From the NCBI GenBank assembly GCA_963556255.1, contig OY744612.1, positions 22,347,532-22,411,531 of the forward strand: a stretch of 64,000 bases of DNA, given 5' to 3'. The position numbers and the translations under genes are program-made. Positions 1-29,508 of the stretch are shown piece by piece; position 1 is the stretch's first letter, and each line of letters starts with the position of its first letter. The notes below the pieces were generated by a model. That model ran no database searches. It saw nothing but the letters and a program-made list of their open reading frames with translations, and was not told the origin of the DNA. The stretch comes from Allolobophora icterica (Eukaryota; Annelida; Clitellata; Crassiclitellata; Lumbricidae).

Positions 1-1
1 A

Positions 2-820
2 TATCGCCAGATCGTCTATCCGCTGCGCGATGGCCTGACCTTTCGGACTGCCCTCGCTCTGGTCGCCATCAGCCTTGTCGGCTCGGTCCTTCTCTCAACG
101 CCAGTCGTGTTGTTCACAAGCATCTCCGTCCTCAACGACCCCGACCTTGACATTGACCGGCACTACTGCGTCGAAAACTGGCCGAACGTCGAGGCGAGGA
201 TCAGTTACGGGGTCCTGACGTTCGCTTTCCAGTTCTGCGTACCGCTCATCGTGTCGGCCGTGCTCTACTACCGGATCTATGTTCGTCTTAAGACGCGACC
301 GCTACGACGTCAGCGCGACACGCGTAGACTCAACACCAATCGGATCCTGGTAGCCATCGTCACGCTCTTTCTGGTCTGCTGGTCGCCGTGGAATCTGTTT
401 TCGCTCGTCACAGAAGTCGACTACGGCCTCGTACGAGGTCCCAACTTCAAGGCGACCGACCTTCTGTTAAAGGCCTTTGCGCTCGGGTCCTCCTGCGTCA
501 ATCCGTTCCTCTACTGCTGGCTGAACGCAAACTTTCGCGCCGAACTCCAGACGGTAGCCAGTCGCTTGAGGATCTACAGTCGAGCGACGGGTGGAACCTC
601 CAATCGTCGAACCTTCGAGAGACCATTGGAGGATTTTGCGTCAGTCTCAGGCGTGGGTGCTGACGTCCGTAGCTGCCGACTGTCTGTGGCTAATCGGCCC
701 GTAGCCTTCCGGCAGCCCTGGCACGAAGCATCAACTGGAGGGGACCGAATAAGAGATCGGGTGACAGTCGCTATGACAACAGTCACGGCAGTAGTTGAAC
801 GTGGACAATCAGCTGTTTAA
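2..820 (+). CDS. Neuropeptide GPCR, NPY/NPF receptor-like, 5' partial
   Basis: The frame is open from base 2 to a TAA at 818-820. It encodes the second half of a class A G-protein-coupled receptor that would sit in the plasma membrane and sense a peptide. The first codons read YRQIVYPL, which follows the Arg of a DRY motif lying just outside the window. TM4 follows (ALALVAISLVGSVLLSTPV), then an extracellular loop with CVENWP. That C-x-E-x-WP pattern is typical of NPY/NPF and related peptide receptors. TM5, TM6 with CWSP (family CWxP) and TM7 with NPFLY (family NPxxY) are all present. A basic cytoplasmic tail of about 90 residues ends the protein. No intron is seen in this part. The exact ligand class (NPF, NPY, luqin/RYamide or PrRP-like) cannot be decided here. 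GC content is higher than in the surrounding intergenic DNA. Confidence 0.85.
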   Translation, partial: YRQIVYPLRDGLTFRTALALVAISLVGSVLLSTPVVLFTSISVLNDPDLDIDRHYCVENWPNVEARISYGVLTFAFQFCVPLIVSAVLYYRIYVRLKTRPLRRQRDTRRLNTNRILVAIVTLFLVCWSPWNLFSLVTEVDYGLVRGPNFKATDLLLKAFALGSSCVNPFLYCWLNANFRAELQTVASRLRIYSRATGGTSNRRTFERPLEDFASVSGVGADVRSCRLSVANRPVAFRQPWHEASTGGDRIRDRVTVAMTTVTAVVERGQSAV

Positions 821-1130
821 TTTGATCGATGCTATCAGCAGGTACATAAGTTAGTAGAGTAAGAATGGTAAACAATGTCAGAATATGGACCTAAAGAAAG
901 AGCGGGTGACGGTCGCAATACCAGAATACGATTATCGCAGTTCGAACATGGAATTTGAACTATAAACTAGGGTGTGGCCGATTGGCATTTTTTGCCGATT
1001 TCCAATTTCGAATATTTAGCCTGCTTTTTGCCGATTTCGGATTCGATCCGATTAATCGGCAATATTTATTTAGTTCTAAAATACTATTTTGGTAATGTTT
1101 ACATTTTTACAATTGATCAGACTTTGAACC

Positions 1131-1240
1131 TCAAGACCAAGACTTTGAACCTCAAAACTAAGACCAACACTTTGAACCTCAAGACCAAGACCAAGACTAA
1201 GACTTCGACCTCAAGACCAAAACCACAACCCCAAAGAATC
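1131..1240. repeat. CAAGACC-type repeat block 1
   Basis: The block is a short-period repeat of the phrase GACTTTGAACCTCAAGACC with variants. The same phrase recurs at about 1,715-1,875 and 5,053-5,195, on either side of the hAT transposase gene. Confidence 0.7.
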
Positions 1241-1714
1241 ACAATCATATCCAGACTTCATTACTAAAAAACAGACAACTTGTTATTTTAATGAAAACAA
1301 GAATGGTTTATTTTATTGAAGCAAAACAACTCTAAACGCAGACTGCAGAGAATTCCCAATTCATATATACAAAAGTCCTTCATGTGAAATGTTATTCCAG
1401 ATGCCTGTTGCATTTTGTAAAAACCTATTCGTCCAGAATTTCCTGACCAACACATCACGTGTCATAAAAATTCAGCCATGTGAAAGAATACGTTCTACGA
1501 TCCTTAAGTCGCTGGCACAAATAGCAGCTTTTCAAGCACTGGATGTAAATGTACAAAACGTGAGTCTTTTTTACAATCCTCCCATGGTTTATTTGAAACA
1601 AGTCTCGGCAGTAAAGCCTCATTCACCAGTTGTGCAAATACTTAAGCAATTGTATTAGTAATTATTTGATAAATTATTAAAATTCTTGCTTTTTGTTAAT
1701 GATTGTTCATACTG

Positions 1715-1875
1715 ACAGTCAAGTCTTGGTCTTGATCTTGCAAGTCTTGGTCTTGCAAGACCAAGACCAAGACTTTGAACCTCAAGACCAAGACTCTTGG
1801 TCTCAAGACCAAGACTTTTACAAACAAACTAGAGTGCACTCAAGACCAAGACCCCAAGACCTTGATCTCAAGGAT
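1715..1875. repeat. CAAGACC-type repeat block 2, with palindrome
   Basis: The block combines inverted CTTGGTCTTG and CAAGACCAAG units, so it is partly palindromic. It carries the same GACTTTGAACCTCAAGACC phrase as blocks 1 and 3. It also shares the segment around GAGTGCACTC with block 3, in the same orientation. Confidence 0.7.
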
Positions 1876-2804
1876 AACAAGACTAAATTTATGCATCTGT
1901 GCCAAACAGTTGACTAAATTTATAATTAATTATTAAATACTTTTACTTTTTATACACTTACATGTATATTAATTCGTATTTCTTGAATTTATGACATTCA
2001 CTGAATTTGAAAATAAGTAAATAAAATAGAAAATTAGAAATGTCCTCCAATCCAATTTGCTGAAGTTCTGTACACAAAGGTATAATAATTAATTAAAAGT
2101 CTTTACTCTTTAATCACAACTATTCAATGCCACAGAATGCAAAGATATAATAATTCGAGATAAACCAAACTAAGCGACTGTATAATAATTAAAGAATGTG
2201 AAGATAAACCTTAAAAACAAAATGTCCTTTACATCAGGAGTCAGAGGCATCTATCCCCCCTCCCAAAGTCATTGGAGCAACTTCCCCTCTCCTCCCTCCT
2301 CTCCCCCTTCCTTCCCCCGCCCCCATAATGATGGCACATACATTGACAGATCTCCCCCCCTACTTTTTGGACGGAGCATTTGCTCCAAGGTTTCTATGAA
2401 GTAGATGCCCCTGTCAGAAGTTACATTTAACTCAACTATTAAACAACTAATAAAAACAAGTAATTTAATGAACGTGAACCTACTGAATTAGGTTGAGTTT
2501 ATGCACATCTGTCACTCGATGTAAATCAAAATTAAAACTCGCCTATTCACATTGCACCATGACTAGGAATGTGGCACAACGCAACCTCATGCAAGACTCG
2601 TCTTGTTAAAGCACACTATAAATGCTTAGTTGTATTGTATTATTGTATAAAACTACAAAAAATATCAATAAATCTTAATTATTAAACACCATTGGCATTT
2701 GGCAATATAAAGTATATACTATGTAGTAGTACTACCATGTATGTCTCTAAGAGTAAGAAAATCAGTAGCACAGTTAGCACAGTTCTACAGCACGGCGACA
2801 CAAA

Positions 2805-4727
2805 TTAGTACTGATAATTTACGACATTTAAGTTTTTCTGTAGAAACAACAACATTTCAGTTTTTGACGCAGTCATTCGAGACCGTTTGTCGCTACAGAT
2901 AACGCCAGCTGTGCTGAACTGACGCTCACTGTCAACACTAGAGGGTGGAATAGCAAGGAAGCGTTTTGCCACTGCTGCCAACAGTGGATATGTATGCTCC
3001 CTGGACTTCCAATAAACAATTGGATCTGTTGGAGGTGTGGTCCTTGGCAGAAGTGGTTCTGCCAGGTAAGCATGCATCTGTTGTTGACACATTAGTTCAG
3101 TAGAATCGAAAGTAGCTTCTTGCTTAACATCTACAGAAAAGTTATCAAACATTTCTTGATAAAATGCATCCAGTGAAGTCGATGGTTTTGGTTCTAAATC
3201 CAAAGTAACACTAGCAGCAGCAGCTGGTAACTGTGTGACAACAGATTGGTTCTTGTCTGCCTCCCGAATCATTTCATCAAGCAACATTTGTTTGACGCTG
3301 TCTTGTGATACGGCACTGAAAAATATCAGTTTGAATGTGGGGTCCAAAACGGTAGCCAAGGCACAAATCTTGTTAGACTCGATCTCAGCAAATCGCGTCT
3401 CCATGTCCTTCAGCATTTCAGCTTGCATCGCTTGAATACCAAGGTCATCGCCTGCTTTCCTAGCTTTTGTCAATGTCATTTTCAGAACCTTCACACTTGG
3501 AATAATCATTCCAACAGTGCCAGTTGCCAAGCTCGCATTTCTGGTCTCTTCCTCAAAAGGACGCAAAGTTGTTAGTACGTGCTCCATGAGGTTCCACTCA
3601 TCAGGGGTTAAATTTTGAACTCCGGCATTGTCCTGGCAATATATTGCGATCGCACGTTTCTGCTCTATCAGACGTTCAAGCATATAGAACGTTGAGTTCC
3701 ATCTGGTACTAACGTCTTGGATCAGACGATGTGTTGTATCATCGGTTCCATCATCGTGGAATGATTTCTGGATCTTGTTCAACTGTTCTGTTGCCTGGGT
3801 CGAATGTTGAAATCGTCCCACAAGAGTGCGAGCAGTTGCAATGGCATCGATAACAGCTCCCAGCACTTTTAGACCACGATTAACAACAAGCTGGATTGTG
3901 TGAATATAGCAGCCAATATGATCCAGACCAGTCAGCTGAGCTGCTTTCACCACGTTGGTGCCATCATCTCTAACCAGAACTCCACGTTTTCCAATTGGAA
4001 TTTCCCAGGTATCTAGCATGTCAAGGATAGTGCTGGATATCAGTTGGCCAGAGTGGCTGTCCTCTAGATTCCTCAGGGATAGAAACACAGACATCCTATT
4101 CCAATCATTGTCTATCCAATGAGCCGTGAGAGACAGATATGCACTGAGATTGCTGTCACTCGTCCAGACGTTGCTTGTGAAGCTAATGTAGGTAGCCTTG
4201 TCGATCAATTCTTTTATTTTACTTTTAACAGCAACATACATATCCGGGATAAGCGTTCTGGAAAAATACCTTGCGGAGGGCAAAACGTACCGAGGTTCCA
4301 CTTCGTTGAGCAATCTAATGAAACCTTCTTTACTCACCACATTGAATGGTAGTAGATCCGACGCGATCATCTCGCCTATCTTTCTTGTTATTGTGATTTG
4401 GCGCGGGTGGTTAGGCAGCTTAGGATCGAATGTTTTTTTCTTTTCGAACGTTGCATTCTGGGTTTGAGTTGGTATTTTTTTGGCAGAATATTGCTCTTCA
4501 TCTGCCAGTTTCCGTTTCTTTGCCGCTTCGTTAATACCAAAATATTTTTTAAATTCTTCGTGATGTTTTGAACGCAAATGGTTTATAAGTCCAGTTGTTC
4601 CAAAGGAACGCGGATCGTTGCCTCCTCTTTTTAATTTATCGTTGCAGATCAAGCAGTTGGCTTTCGTCTCATCAACAGCATTAACCTCATAATACTCCCA
4701 AATTTTGCTTCTTGTTTGTTGCGTCAT
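2805..4727 (-). CDS. hAT superfamily transposase with BED zinc finger
   Basis: This is an uninterrupted 640-codon ORF. Residues about 8-58 form a BED zinc finger that binds DNA, with ligands C25, C28, H50 and H55. The middle is an RNase-H-like hAT transposase core with segments such as FTSNVWTSD and VRDDGTNVVKAA that could supply catalytic acidic residues. The C-terminus has the hAT dimerisation region, including YPLLAAVAKRFLAIPPSS followed by SERQFS, which carries the expected late Glu. The length fits an autonomous hAT or ZBED-type protein. No frameshift or stop interrupts it, so it is either a recent insertion or a domesticated host gene. I could not find unambiguous terminal inverted repeats or an 8-bp target duplication around it. 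CAAGACC repeat blocks flank it on both sides. Confidence 0.92.
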   Translation of the reverse strand: MTQQTRSKIWEYYEVNAVDETKANCLICNDKLKRGGNDPRSFGTTGLINHLRSKHHEEFKKYFGINEAAKKRKLADEEQYSAKKIPTQTQNATFEKKKTFDPKLPNHPRQITITRKIGEMIASDLLPFNVVSKEGFIRLLNEVEPRYVLPSARYFSRTLIPDMYVAVKSKIKELIDKATYISFTSNVWTSDSNLSAYLSLTAHWIDNDWNRMSVFLSLRNLEDSHSGQLISSTILDMLDTWEIPIGKRGVLVRDDGTNVVKAAQLTGLDHIGCYIHTIQLVVNRGLKVLGAVIDAIATARTLVGRFQHSTQATEQLNKIQKSFHDDGTDDTTHRLIQDVSTRWNSTFYMLERLIEQKRAIAIYCQDNAGVQNLTPDEWNLMEHVLTTLRPFEEETRNASLATGTVGMIIPSVKVLKMTLTKARKAGDDLGIQAMQAEMLKDMETRFAEIESNKICALATVLDPTFKLIFFSAVSQDSVKQMLLDEMIREADKNQSVVTQLPAAAASVTLDLEPKPSTSLDAFYQEMFDNFSVDVKQEATFDSTELMCQQQMHAYLAEPLLPRTTPPTDPIVYWKSREHTYPLLAAVAKRFLAIPPSSVDSERQFSTAGVICSDKRSRMTASKTEMLLFLQKNLNVVNYQY

Positions 4728-5052
4728 GTCTTTTTACTCCACGAGCGCAGAAATAAAAAGCATAATACTTGTATGTAATGTTCTCGCAATACAAAATGTA
4801 ATTCACACTAGAGTTTATGCCATGAACTATTTAAAGTAAATAACTGAAAAGATTAAAGCCGTGACCGACTGTCCGCCATTTTTGTTACTTATAGTGCCTT
4901 ATTATTTTATTATTTTACACGGATTTTCAATGATAAAGATTACTGCAGTAGGTCGCCGAAACAGGTTACTATTTTTACATCAATGAAAAAAAGAAATTCT
5001 TGTTGCCAACTTTTTGGTGTTTGAATCGGCAGTCCAGGGATGCGCTGATTGC
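4728..5052. other. AT-rich 5' flank of the hAT transposase
   Basis: This is the upstream side of the minus-strand transposase and presumably holds its promoter. I see no gene and no clear motif. At 5,036 the string CAGGGATGCGC looks like a hAT-type end, but no matching partner was found. Confidence 0.4.
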
Positions 5053-5195
5053 AAAACCAAGACCAAGACTTTGAACCTCAAGACCTTGAACCTCAAGACC
5101 AAGACCAAGACCTTTGGTCTCAAGACCAAGACCAAGACTTTTAAAAACGAACTCGAGTGCACTCGAGACCAAGACGTTGGTCTCGAGGACAAGAC
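5053..5195. repeat. CAAGACC-type repeat block 3
   Basis: This direct copy of block 2 includes the palindromic segment around CTCGAGTGCACTCGAG. The block lies just beyond the 5' side of the transposase gene. Confidence 0.7.
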
Positions 5196-5425
5196 TGAAC
5201 ATGGCTACACTTTATTACTCGGATATCCAATTCAAGCAAACTTAAAACATTCCTCTTTCACGAATATATCGATCCTGTCTTGTTTCATCCTCTTCCCCGT
5301 AAACCAGTCACTCTGCTTCAAGTCTAAGCGCATGACACAAGTTGGTCACTGTAAATATATTGGCTAGCCAGTAAATAATAAGTGACGTGATGGATGGCAT
5401 CACAGTATAAATAATTACACAGTAC

Positions 5426-5427
<2 letters not shown>

Positions 5428-5497
<70 letters not shown>
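5428..5497. repeat. (AAT)n microsatellite
   Basis: An uninterrupted run of about 23 AAT triplets. Confidence 0.95.
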
Positions 5498-5680
5498 TTT
5501 ATTCTTTAATTAAGCGCCTGCAAACGCACTGCGCTGTACATGTACATGTTATGCGATAAATCTTAACTACTAACAGAACTGTTGACTAGTTTTTGGGGTG
5601 ACGCCATTTTGAATCCGAGCTCCTGAATTATAGATATAAGCTGAAATTAAGGTTAAAAATAATATTGCTAATTCTAATGA

Positions 5681-5817
5681 AGTCCTCGATGCTACAGCTT
5701 GTAACGTTTAAAAAATATTTTATGTGATGGATTCCGGTGTATCGGCGTGTAGTCCTCAATGTTGTTGTAACGTTTAAAAATATTTGATGTGATGGGTTCC
5801 GGTGTATCGACGTGTAG
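5681..5817. repeat. Tandem duplication of a ~70-bp unit
   Basis: The two units are 5,681-5,750 and 5,751-5,817. Both begin AGTCCTC and contain TTGTAACGTTTAAAAA and TTCCGGTGTATCG, with a few substitutions and a short indel. The surrounding 5,500-6,470 has no recognised gene. A short SINE-tail-like segment lies at 6,366-6,428. Confidence 0.8.
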
Positions 5818-6479
5818 GAGCTCGTGTTCAAAATGGCGGTCGGTCACACATTCTGACTGTTGCATCGGCCGGGAGTCGACGTACTGTGTATTATTTATAC
5901 TGTGATGGCATCAAACAACTTAAAGTAGCCTATATATATGCACCGACCGCTCGAGCGAGTCGAGCGGAACAGCTAGCTTACACTTAATTTAAGTCAAAGC
6001 GATTATTTGAATAATTATTGTCGCATTGAAGTAGTTTTTTCGAAGCCTTTCAGTAAAATTCGATTTTTATTCTTCTATAACCTAAATAAGTTATTAGCAG
6101 AACTAGTCATTCAATGTTAGCTAAAATAAAGTCTTTATTTAGGTTCCCAAGCGAAGCTGAACGATAGGCGTACAAATTGGTGCGGTTTCCCGAAAATTGA
6201 CCAGAATACATCACGCACTCTTAATTTTTACGAGTGACCCATCTTGCTTTTATCTTTGGTATGAGATAGCCTATAGGTCGTATACTGTTTGTCTGGATTT
6301 TGGATCTTGGATCTATTGACCTGGAACCGAATCAGACCTAACCTATTTTGAATTGGACTGAGCGCCTGTAAATAAGCTGGTTTCCGCGACTTAGCTCACT
6401 TTGAGCGCTGTAGTTTAAAATTACGATTAAAACCGAGCCTCACTCTGTGTGTGTCGAAACCATTGAGGCGGTGGGAACC

Positions 6480-6661
6480 AGATATATATCCAATCAGAAA
6501 GGCGTTCTCTTAAGGCATGACCTAATTAATGGCCAATCACAGTGACTGTTGGGTTGCGTCTCTAAGGCAGCCATGTTCGCGAATGCCGAAGGTGCTTCAT
6601 TGACGACGATCAAGGGAAGAATTCCACTGTTTTTATAATGCGGCTTTTGCAATTCGCCTGA
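6480..6661 (+). promoter_or_regulatory. Putative DZANK1 promoter and first non-coding exon
   Basis: Two CCAAT boxes are seen: CCAATCAG near 6,489 and CCAATCAC near 6,531. They are followed by GC-richer sequence and a strong splice donor, CTGA|GTAAGT, with the junction at 6,661/6,662. The first coding exon of DZANK1 is preceded by a splice acceptor at 9,801-9,802, so an upstream non-coding exon must exist. This is the best candidate. The transcription start is not determined. Confidence 0.45.
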
Positions 6662-7982
6662 GTAAGTTTTCGTTTGTGTTTCAATTATTGTAGTTTTAAC
6701 AGAAAAACTTATGACTGGCTGATACTGATGGTTTATTTAGCGCTTGCTGTAGGCCTATAGAAATATAGGATGTATAGTACATGTTCGGTGTGGAGTATAG
6801 ATATAGCCTATATTATGTTGAGTAATCAACTTAATTACTTTCTTTAACTGTAAATCTAACAGTTACAAAGTTATAGAGAATTTAAGTTTTAGACTTAATT
6901 GAAGGGCGCTATAAGTAGATATTCAGTTGCGCTATATTTTGTGTACCATATTCTCATAATTCTGTAAAGAAATAACAGTTTAGTCTAATTACTAGCTAAT
7001 TGAAATGTCAACAGAATATTTTTAAATGTTGTGGTTTCTGAGTTCTGTTACACGTACTCTGATCATTAGTGGTGGCTCTATGTTTTCCAAAGAGAGGGGC
7101 AGCTGGTTGCCTGGGTTTGACAAAAAGTGAGAATAATGTAGAATATTTCGCACCGAGTCTCGAATGGCTAAGAGATTTGAATTGGAGCAAAATGATTTGT
7201 TTGCCTACTACCTCAACTGCCTCAAGTTAAACACAACAATTGAAAGCACATTCACTTTGTTTATGTAGAATAACCTATAAAAAAAGTCATTGTATATATT
7301 TTATGAAGCACAAGTTTGCGATTTTCATGCCTGAAGTAAAAAGTGTTACACAAATGTGTCCAAATTAATTGACTCTGCATGAACCTATAAACATTATGTG
7401 AAAAGCATTGACAGCATTGCAGTAGTCTTAAACAAATATCAGACATCATGCTTCGTAATTTATTTTAGAGCGGAAAATCTTTACTCGCAGGCTGCTGATG
7501 TTATTGATAACAATCTTTGTTTAGTATTTGGTGTATTTCATAGAAAAACAACTTTGTATGGTTTGAGACGAGAAGCAGTGTTTAATGTTGTGAGCTCAAC
7601 CTGCATGGTGTACTAAATGACTCACCTTGGGAATTACATCACTGAGTTCTTCAGCATTAGTGTGATACAAATATGCATTGCATGGTTGAGCTGTTTAACA
7701 TTTATGTGATACAAACGTGCAAAAAGTTGAATTTTTGCATAATTAATGTAAAAAGACGAATGTTTTGGGATTAGTGATTGAGTGACTCGTGACTGAGTCA
7801 CGATGGGTAAGAGATCTGAATTGGAGCTACATGATTTTGCTTAATGTCTTCCAATCTGTTCCCTAAACATGTCTACCATTGTAATCGGGATTTCATTTGG
7901 AGGTTACTGTCAGGAGCCAAGCACTCAGTTGAAGAAGCACTGGCCTCCCTGCACCTCTGTAGAACCACCACTGCTGATCAGT

Positions 7983-8033
7983 ATCAGACATTGATCAATT
8001 ATAGAACATTGATCATATTGATCAATGTCTGAT
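7983..8033. repeat. Perfect 16-bp inverted repeat (hairpin)
   Basis: The arms ATCAGACATTGATCAA (7,983-7,998) and its exact reverse complement (8,018-8,033) flank a 19-base loop. The hairpin lies in the first intron of DZANK1. Its function is unknown. Confidence 0.75.
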
Positions 8034-8154
8034 CATCAGCATGAACACAATCTTTATAAGTTAATATTTCTATGAATAACTATGAAAGCGTGCTAACTCA
8101 TGCTTTGAGCTAATCATGCTCCATTCTTTTGCTGTTCTTACCATAATTCTTCTT

Positions 8155-8156
<2 letters not shown>

Positions 8157-8186
<30 letters not shown>

Positions 8187-9053
8187 CAATGCTTTTATTG
8201 TTCACCATAAACATATAGGCATGAAAATAATAAGTACATGCAGTGACAATGGGAGTACCCAAAGGAACGAACCGTTCCGGTAATAGGGCCCCCCTAGTTA
8301 CAATAAATCATTACAACCAGTGGAGCAGTTCGTTAAGTGTCATGTCCATTATTATTTATAGCATTAACAAGACAAAACAAAACAAAACCCACCCTATCAA
8401 CCCAATTGTCAAGCATTGTGTGCTTAAACAGTGAGTATAATCAAACCATTTCAGACCAGTTCTAGCATTTTTTAATGTATGAATTCAATCAGTATAATTG
8501 TTCCATAAGCAATATAAACACAGTCCACAGAGCCAGTCGAGAACCTCTAACTTCAAAAGTTCAGTTGTATAACACACTCAACGCATAGGCCTACACTCCT
8601 TCTATCATCCTGCTCAAAGCATTAACAACAATTAGGTATGGCTGTTGATCCTACAAAAGTTGTGCATTCCATAATAAGACAGCACATAACCATCACCTAA
8701 CATTTTAACTAGAAATGGTTTACAATTAAGCATATTAGTACAAAACCGGCTCTTGGCCACTTAATTAAACTCAACTGACAGGTCGCAGTATTGGTTGATT
8801 TAACAGTTACAAGGTATTCAATAAATCTGCTTTTAATTTATTTTTAAATTGGTACAATGATGGCAGACTTGTTAATTCCAACGGTAAAGTGTTCCAAAAC
8901 ATCGGACCATAAGTTCTAATGCCAAATTGTCTGATCTTGGTGTGTATACTAGATAAATGATATTTATTAGAGGAACGTGTCTCATGGTCATGTATTTCAA
9001 GATTCTTCCTAAACCATCGATCAAAGCTTTTTGGTAGTAAACACACCCTTAAT
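8157..9053 (-). mobile_element. 5'-truncated LINE, RT C-terminal fragment
   Basis: On the minus strand, 9,046-8,807 reads the C-terminal tail of a non-LTR retrotransposon polyprotein. The segment HETRSSNKYHL and the hallmark GPMFWNTLPLELTSLPSLYQ are followed by a LINE-typical FKNKLKADLL. The 3' untranslated part continues to a (TTGA)n tail, seen on the plus strand as TCAATCAATCAA at about 8,157-8,186. Everything 5' of the tail region of the protein is missing, as expected for a truncated LINE insertion. It sits in the first intron of DZANK1. Confidence 0.8.
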
Positions 9054-9174
9054 GCTGTAACTTAACGTGGTGTCTACCTGCACCATGTGATGATCTTCCT
9101 GCATGTACAGTGGATTTTGACTTGTAAATGAAACTTACCAAAGTTTTGCCTTTTTCAGTTTATATTAGTTAAGT

Positions 9175-9706
9175 CAGCACTTCCCAAACTTTTCAGTGTG
9201 ATGGACCGGCAGGAATTTACTTTTCAGTGTATTGGACTGGCAGGAATTTACTTTTCAGTGTATTGGACCGGCAGGAATTTACTTTTCAGTGTATTGGACC
9301 GGCATGAATTTACTTTTCAGTGTATTGGACCGGCAGGAATTTACTTTTCAGTGTATTGGACCGGCAGGAAATTTACTTTTCAGTGTATTGGACCGGCAGG
9401 AATTTACTTTTCAGTGTATTGGACCGGCAGGAATTTTCCCATTGCAGCAGGACTGGTGCCCAATTTATTAATTATTTTTCTTTTTCGATCACCTTAAATA
9501 TGTATTAATTATATTTTTAATCTATATGAAAGATATGGTTTTGATTGCGAGACAATCATTTTTTTGAAGATATAGTTCGAAGCAAGACCCAATCGAGAAA
9601 ACCTCTATAATCTTTTTTGTCCAGTTTCTTGACTCACTTTGAGGACCGGCAACTCAGGTCTCGTGGACTGGCACCAGTCTACTTACCACTACTTTGGGAT
9701 GCACTG
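9175..9706. mobile_element. hAT MITE with internal 31-bp tandem array
   Basis: The terminal inverted repeats are CAGCACTTCCCAAAC at the left and, read inward from the right, CAGTGCATCCCAAAG. This is the CAG...TCCCAAA type common in Charlie-like hAT elements. The flanks are near-identical 8-bp target duplications, AGTTAAGT (9,167-9,174) and AATTAAGT (9,707-9,714). There is no coding capacity. The 532-bp element contains a minisatellite. Confidence 0.85.
9189..9437. repeat. 31-bp minisatellite, about 8 copies
   Basis: The unit contains GACCGGCAGGAATTTACTTT followed by TCAGTGTATTG and repeats almost perfectly about eight times. Because 31 is not a multiple of three, open frames appear in all three phases. 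These frames are not genes. Confidence 0.95.
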
Positions 9707-9824
9707 AATTAAGTAACAGTGAATAAACTGATTCTCTTGACTAAGCTGTCTCAGAATTGAAGAAATGCTGAATTTAAAAATGTGACATTTCTGTTTATGC
9801 AGGAGCACAGTGATCGAGAAGAGA

Positions 9825-29508
<19,684 letters not shown>

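Larger units (their letters stand above)
821..2804. other. Intergenic stretch with hAT-like end and CAAGACC repeats
   Basis: No gene is recognised. At 968 a hAT-like end (TAGGGTGTGGCCGATT) starts a block rich in GCCGATT motifs up to about 1,070. It resembles the ends of the element at 24,137-24,544, but no partner end was found. CAAGACC-type repeats lie at about 1,130-1,240 and 1,715-1,875. The rest is AT-rich, with C-rich tracts at 2,255-2,365. Confidence 0.5.

Noticed and set aside
5036..5200. hAT end at CAGGGATGCGC as the boundary of the transposase element
   Set aside because: It points the wrong way for the transposase and no matching end or 8-bp duplication was found.
9189..9437. CRISPR-like array
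   Set aside because: The repeats are head-to-tail with no unique spacers, and the DNA is from an animal nuclear genome.
9198..9508. Three overlapping ORFs with ~10-residue repeats (FTFQCIGPAG-like)
   Set aside because: A 31-bp tandem repeat opens all three frames. The array lies in a MITE.
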